NCBI RefSeq assembly: GCF_000204055.1
Contig: NW_006768791.1
Span: 955,840 to 987,287, forward strand
Source of the DNA: Melampsora larici-populina 98AG31
Taxonomy: Eukaryota; Basidiomycota; Pucciniomycetes; Pucciniales; Melampsoraceae
Direction: 5' to 3'
Length of the DNA: 31,448 bases
Under the pieces are notes generated by a model. The model was not told the DNA's origin. It searched no databases and was given only the letters and a program-made list of their open reading frames with translations. Of the stretch, positions 28,716 to 31,448 are shown one piece after another. Position 1 is the stretch's first letter; each line of letters opens with the position of its first letter. A program made the translations under genes and the position numbers.

Positions 28716-29373
28716 TCAAAGGATAAAGTAAAAAGACTCCAGTCAATTAGCTCTTGCTAAATGATCTTTGAAGTACTTTCAGATAGGAATATGAAAGAAA
28801 TGAAAAGATGAGGAAGAAAAAGTATGCGAATATCCAAGGTGAGTTGTTTAAAAGAGCCTAACGATAAGAGTTCTAATGTTTAACAAGTTCTTCAAAGGAT
28901 AAATTGCAAAAGATAGAGAAATGGTAATAAAGTGTCTTGGAGTTGTTTTCCTAAAACTTGGTGTAAATATAATCGGATTATTCTTCTTTTCTGTTGTGAA
29001 ACGAAGCCTAGTTTTATAGTTTCTCTATTTGATTTTTAGTACTGTAGATTTTCTAGTAGACTTCGGTTTTCCTAAGGGTCTTAGGTATTTCGTCGTCAGG
29101 TATTTTGGTCTGTGCCCGTTCTCTTTTATTAATAACGGGGCTGGTTATGATTTGTTGCTGGATGCCTGGTCAGGGTTTTCCTGACTTGGTTGTTTCGTCT
29201 TTAGTTGCCATCTTTAGTTAAATGTCTACATTTATGCTGATTTGTTTTCTAAGTGTTGTCGTTACGGGACTTAGGCACTCTTGAAACTAGAGTGTAAGAG
29301 ATGTGGGTATTTTTTTTGTGTTTTCATCAGATGTGTGTATTATCTATGTACAGATGTTTTTTGTTAACTTATT

Positions 29374-29402
29374 AGTAGATTTTTGCTCTGCAAAAATCTA
29401 CT
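29374..29402 (+). repeat. 13-bp-stem hairpin near the solo LTR 3' end
   Basis: AGTAGATTTTTGC, loop TCT, GCAAAAATCTACT: perfect 13-bp stem, 11 bases from the LTR end. Confidence 0.85.
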
Positions 29403-29413
29403 TACTGTTGACA

Positions 29414-30220
29414 AATTGAGTTTTGAATGCTTTTCAAATCAAATCAATCTGAGTAATGCAATCAGTTGACCAGTTACCTTAACATCAGGAATGGCCAAAA
29501 GTCTAATTTCATCATTTGTCACAATACCCACTTCACATTCTATGAGGAGGAAATCTTTTAAGTTGATATTGCCACCTAAATTTGTACAGTAGAATATTTG
29601 CTTCATGGATCAAATGAACCTGATCAATTAACTCTGAACTTCAAGGTATTTTTATGTTCAAAATCTTGACAGTTTAGTTTGGGTCTTTGCTTTGTTGACA
29701 TTCTCAAGTCAACCCACTATCTAATCATCCACAATTACACTGGAATTACGTATCCTTGAAATCGAAAATACTATACAAGCCTGATAACTTAACCTGAATG
29801 CACACCTTTGAGTGTCTCAGTTTTGCCCAATTTCTTGGTTCAACAATATATACAAGGTCTTTATTTACAAGAATTTCTATCATATCTTTTAGAGCTCAAT
29901 TCCATTGACCAAGAAAATATGAGATCAACCAGCAGTCAAGGTGCCAATTGGTCAAAACATGCTAAAATTGGCTTTGGCAATCAAATAATGCAATAGGATG
30001 ATCAGCCTTTTGACTCTTGACTCCCACTGTTGGAGGTCAAGAGAAACGGTCAAACTGGTAAGTAAACAGGCTTGTTTTGATTGCATCAGCCAATCCTCGT
30101 CATTTCGATCATCAGCTGCGCCGCACCGGTCTCCATGAGATGCCGCGTCATTGACCTGTACCGTAATTGCTGGGTCAGATTATCCATCCACGGTCAAGTT
30201 CTGATCCAACCACTATTCCA
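29414..30220. other. No supported gene
   Basis: Short frames only (for example 29808-29996). A slightly GC-richer spot lies at 30115-30200. No boundary signals. Confidence 0.5.
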
Positions 30221-30791
30221 GACTATGTATGACTCATGAGTGACAGTGTGATTACTTTGAAGTTGATGATCAATGAGGCGTTCAACTTCCAACCTTACTT
30301 CAAACCACATATCTCAATCGAAAAAAGAAACTTATCACGATACCATTTGGATCGCTTGCCAACATGGCCATTGTACATCTGTATCGAATGATTTGATGTG
30401 ATTGAAATGATTCACTCACATGTCATCCAAGCGATTGAAGGGATTCACTCGGATGTCATCAAAGCAATTGGAACCTTTCATTGCTTGAATTCAATGTGAT
30501 TTGAAGGATTTAATTGCTTGAGGTTTGTGTCGGTCAGTCACCTGAGCGATGTTAAGTCGCATATGTGATTAAATCACTGAGCTTGCCATGTGATTTAAAG
30601 TTGCTGAGCAACTTCATCGCTTTCACACATGCGATATAACATCACAAGATGTGTTTCATCGCTGGATCATCAAGCGATATAAATTTGCATTTTTATTCTC
30701 GCGCCTTGGAAAAGTGTGATAAATCATCGCCGGTTTCAAAGCGTTTTGTACGGGCATACGTGTATGCGAGGCAAAAATGTTGGCGGTGAAC
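30221..30791 (-). mobile_element. GCGAT-rich repeat, copy 2 (inverted)
   Basis: The reverse complement matches 20295-20865 along its length, from CCGCCAACATTTTTGCC to TGAGTCATACATA. It lacks the last ~65 bp of copy 1 and no TSD could be identified. Many CpG sites of copy 1 are TpG or CpA here (AAGCGATTAAATCC to AAGCAATTAAATCC, ACATCGAATT to ACATTGAATT), a sign of methylation-linked decay. Confidence 0.7.
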
Positions 30792-30811
30792 ATTACGATC
30801 CTCCTATCCAT

Positions 30812-30839
30812 ATGAAAGGAGAGGCGAGTCTCCTTTCAT
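30812..30839 (+). repeat. 11-bp-stem hairpin
   Basis: ATGAAAGGAGA, loop GGCGAG, TCTCCTTTCAT: perfect 11-bp arms in the short gap between repeat copy 2 and MITE copy C. Confidence 0.85.
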
Positions 30840-30891
30840 TCTTATTTCATTTCTTCTGAGATTGATGAGCTCACTAACATCCACTGTAAAC

Positions 30892-31448
30892 ATCATTCAA
30901 CTTCCCCAATTTGGCAGAGGAAAATGATTAATAGTACAGTTTTTCATAAAAGAATCTAATACTGCACACCTGGGCCATTTCACCCACACTACATATGTGC
31001 AGCAAGCTAAGTCAATAGTTGTCTATCATGTACATACAGGTCTGCTCAGTTTTTTGCCCATCAGAATAAATAAATCACATGTTATACCACATGTAACTTT
31101 TTTGACTTTGAAATTTTTTTCCCAAAAATTCACTACATATAATTCTGTAGCTGCTCAGGCAATATTGTTGAAGCTATGTCTTAGTAACAGAAAGTGTGTT
31201 ACATGCAGTTGAGTTGATGAGATCACACCAAAACATTGAGTCAGTGTATGTAGTCAATCTTTTGGAAGCTTTTTTCAATCTGAAAGAAGTTACAGCATGT
31301 ATTACATATGAATAACTTGTCCTGATGAGCAGATAACTGAGCAGAACTGTATGTACATGATAACCACATATTCACTGAGCCTGCTACGCATATGTAGTGT
31401 GGGTGTTATGGCTCAGGTGTGGAGTGATAGACCATTTTATGACAAATC
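30892..31448 (+). mobile_element. CACTG-type MITE, copy C (cut by window end)
   Basis: First 557 bp of the 623-bp element, same orientation as copy B, beginning CACTGTAAACATC. The three bases before it are ATC, so ATC is expected again just after its end (about position 31514, outside the window). It shares some single-base differences with copy A against copy B. Confidence 0.9.

Larger units (their letters stand above)
28488..29413 (+). repeat. Solo LTR (926 bp) with 5-bp TSD
   Basis: Starts TGTCAGC and ends GTTGACA (TGTCA/TGACA inverted ends, TG...CA rule) and is flanked by AATTG on both sides (28483-28487 and 29414-29418). No internal retrotransposon genes are next to it. A 5-bp TSD and these ends indicate an LTR retrotransposon that has recombined down to one LTR. 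Composition shifts to T/G-rich inside. It contains several perfect palindromes. Its family is not known and it is not similar to the copia LTR at 7879. Confidence 0.7.

Noticed and set aside
1..31448. CRISPR arrays, operons, bacterial ribosome-binding sites
   Set aside because: Repeats here are microsatellites or transposons, genes have introns, and nothing has a regular repeat-spacer pattern.

Overview
The window looks like a transposon-rich, AT-rich piece of a fungal nuclear genome. Short introns (78-128 bp) with GTAAGT, GTATGT or GTGAGT donors, one clear CTAAC branch site, a Ty1/copia element, Helitrons, a rust-style F-box/LRR gene and a candidate secreted protein fit a basidiomycete, most likely a rust fungus (Pucciniales). 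That placement is inference; the species cannot be read from the sequence. There is no operon structure, rRNA, convincing tRNA or CRISPR array. Most host genes are decayed, captured or interrupted, so the genes do not form a pathway; what links them is mobile-element activity.

Layout. 1-3930: mostly decayed sequence with a broken reading frame at the very start. 3939-4937: a 999-bp terminal-inverted-repeat (TIR) element with a perfect 8-bp target-site duplication (TSD), carrying a gene for a possible secreted repeat protein. 5967-5993: a Helitron 3' end joined directly to the integrase region of a truncated copia element (5994-7878) whose 5' LTR is 7879-8240. The LTR abuts a long (GTATT)n array (8241-8560). 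9149-12329: a minus-strand Helitron remnant with a 3' end, a broken F-box/LRR gene and the C-terminal part of a PIF1-type Helitron helicase. 12330-16577: a second minus-strand Helitron with both ends visible, inserted exactly inside a (GTATT)n microsatellite that continues on both sides; it contains a CACTG-type MITE and a broken ARM/UNC-45-like gene.

16840-20980: a GC-rich patch with a strong hairpin, a coding-like tandem duplication, and then a small host gene whose frame runs from 18164 to 20980. Two insertions with TSDs interrupt it. The first (18229-19724) is a TIR element that has captured a cytochrome-b5 desaturase fragment. The second (20295-20932) belongs to a repeat family with an inverted copy at 30221-30791. 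22222-22481 is a possible intact two-exon 57-residue gene. The rest (22482-31448) is mainly decayed AT-rich DNA with a second UNC-45-like fragment (25975-26575), two more CACTG MITEs (27095-27717 and 30892 to the window end) and a 926-bp solo LTR with a 5-bp TSD (28488-29413).

All homology statements come from reading motifs by eye; no database search was possible.
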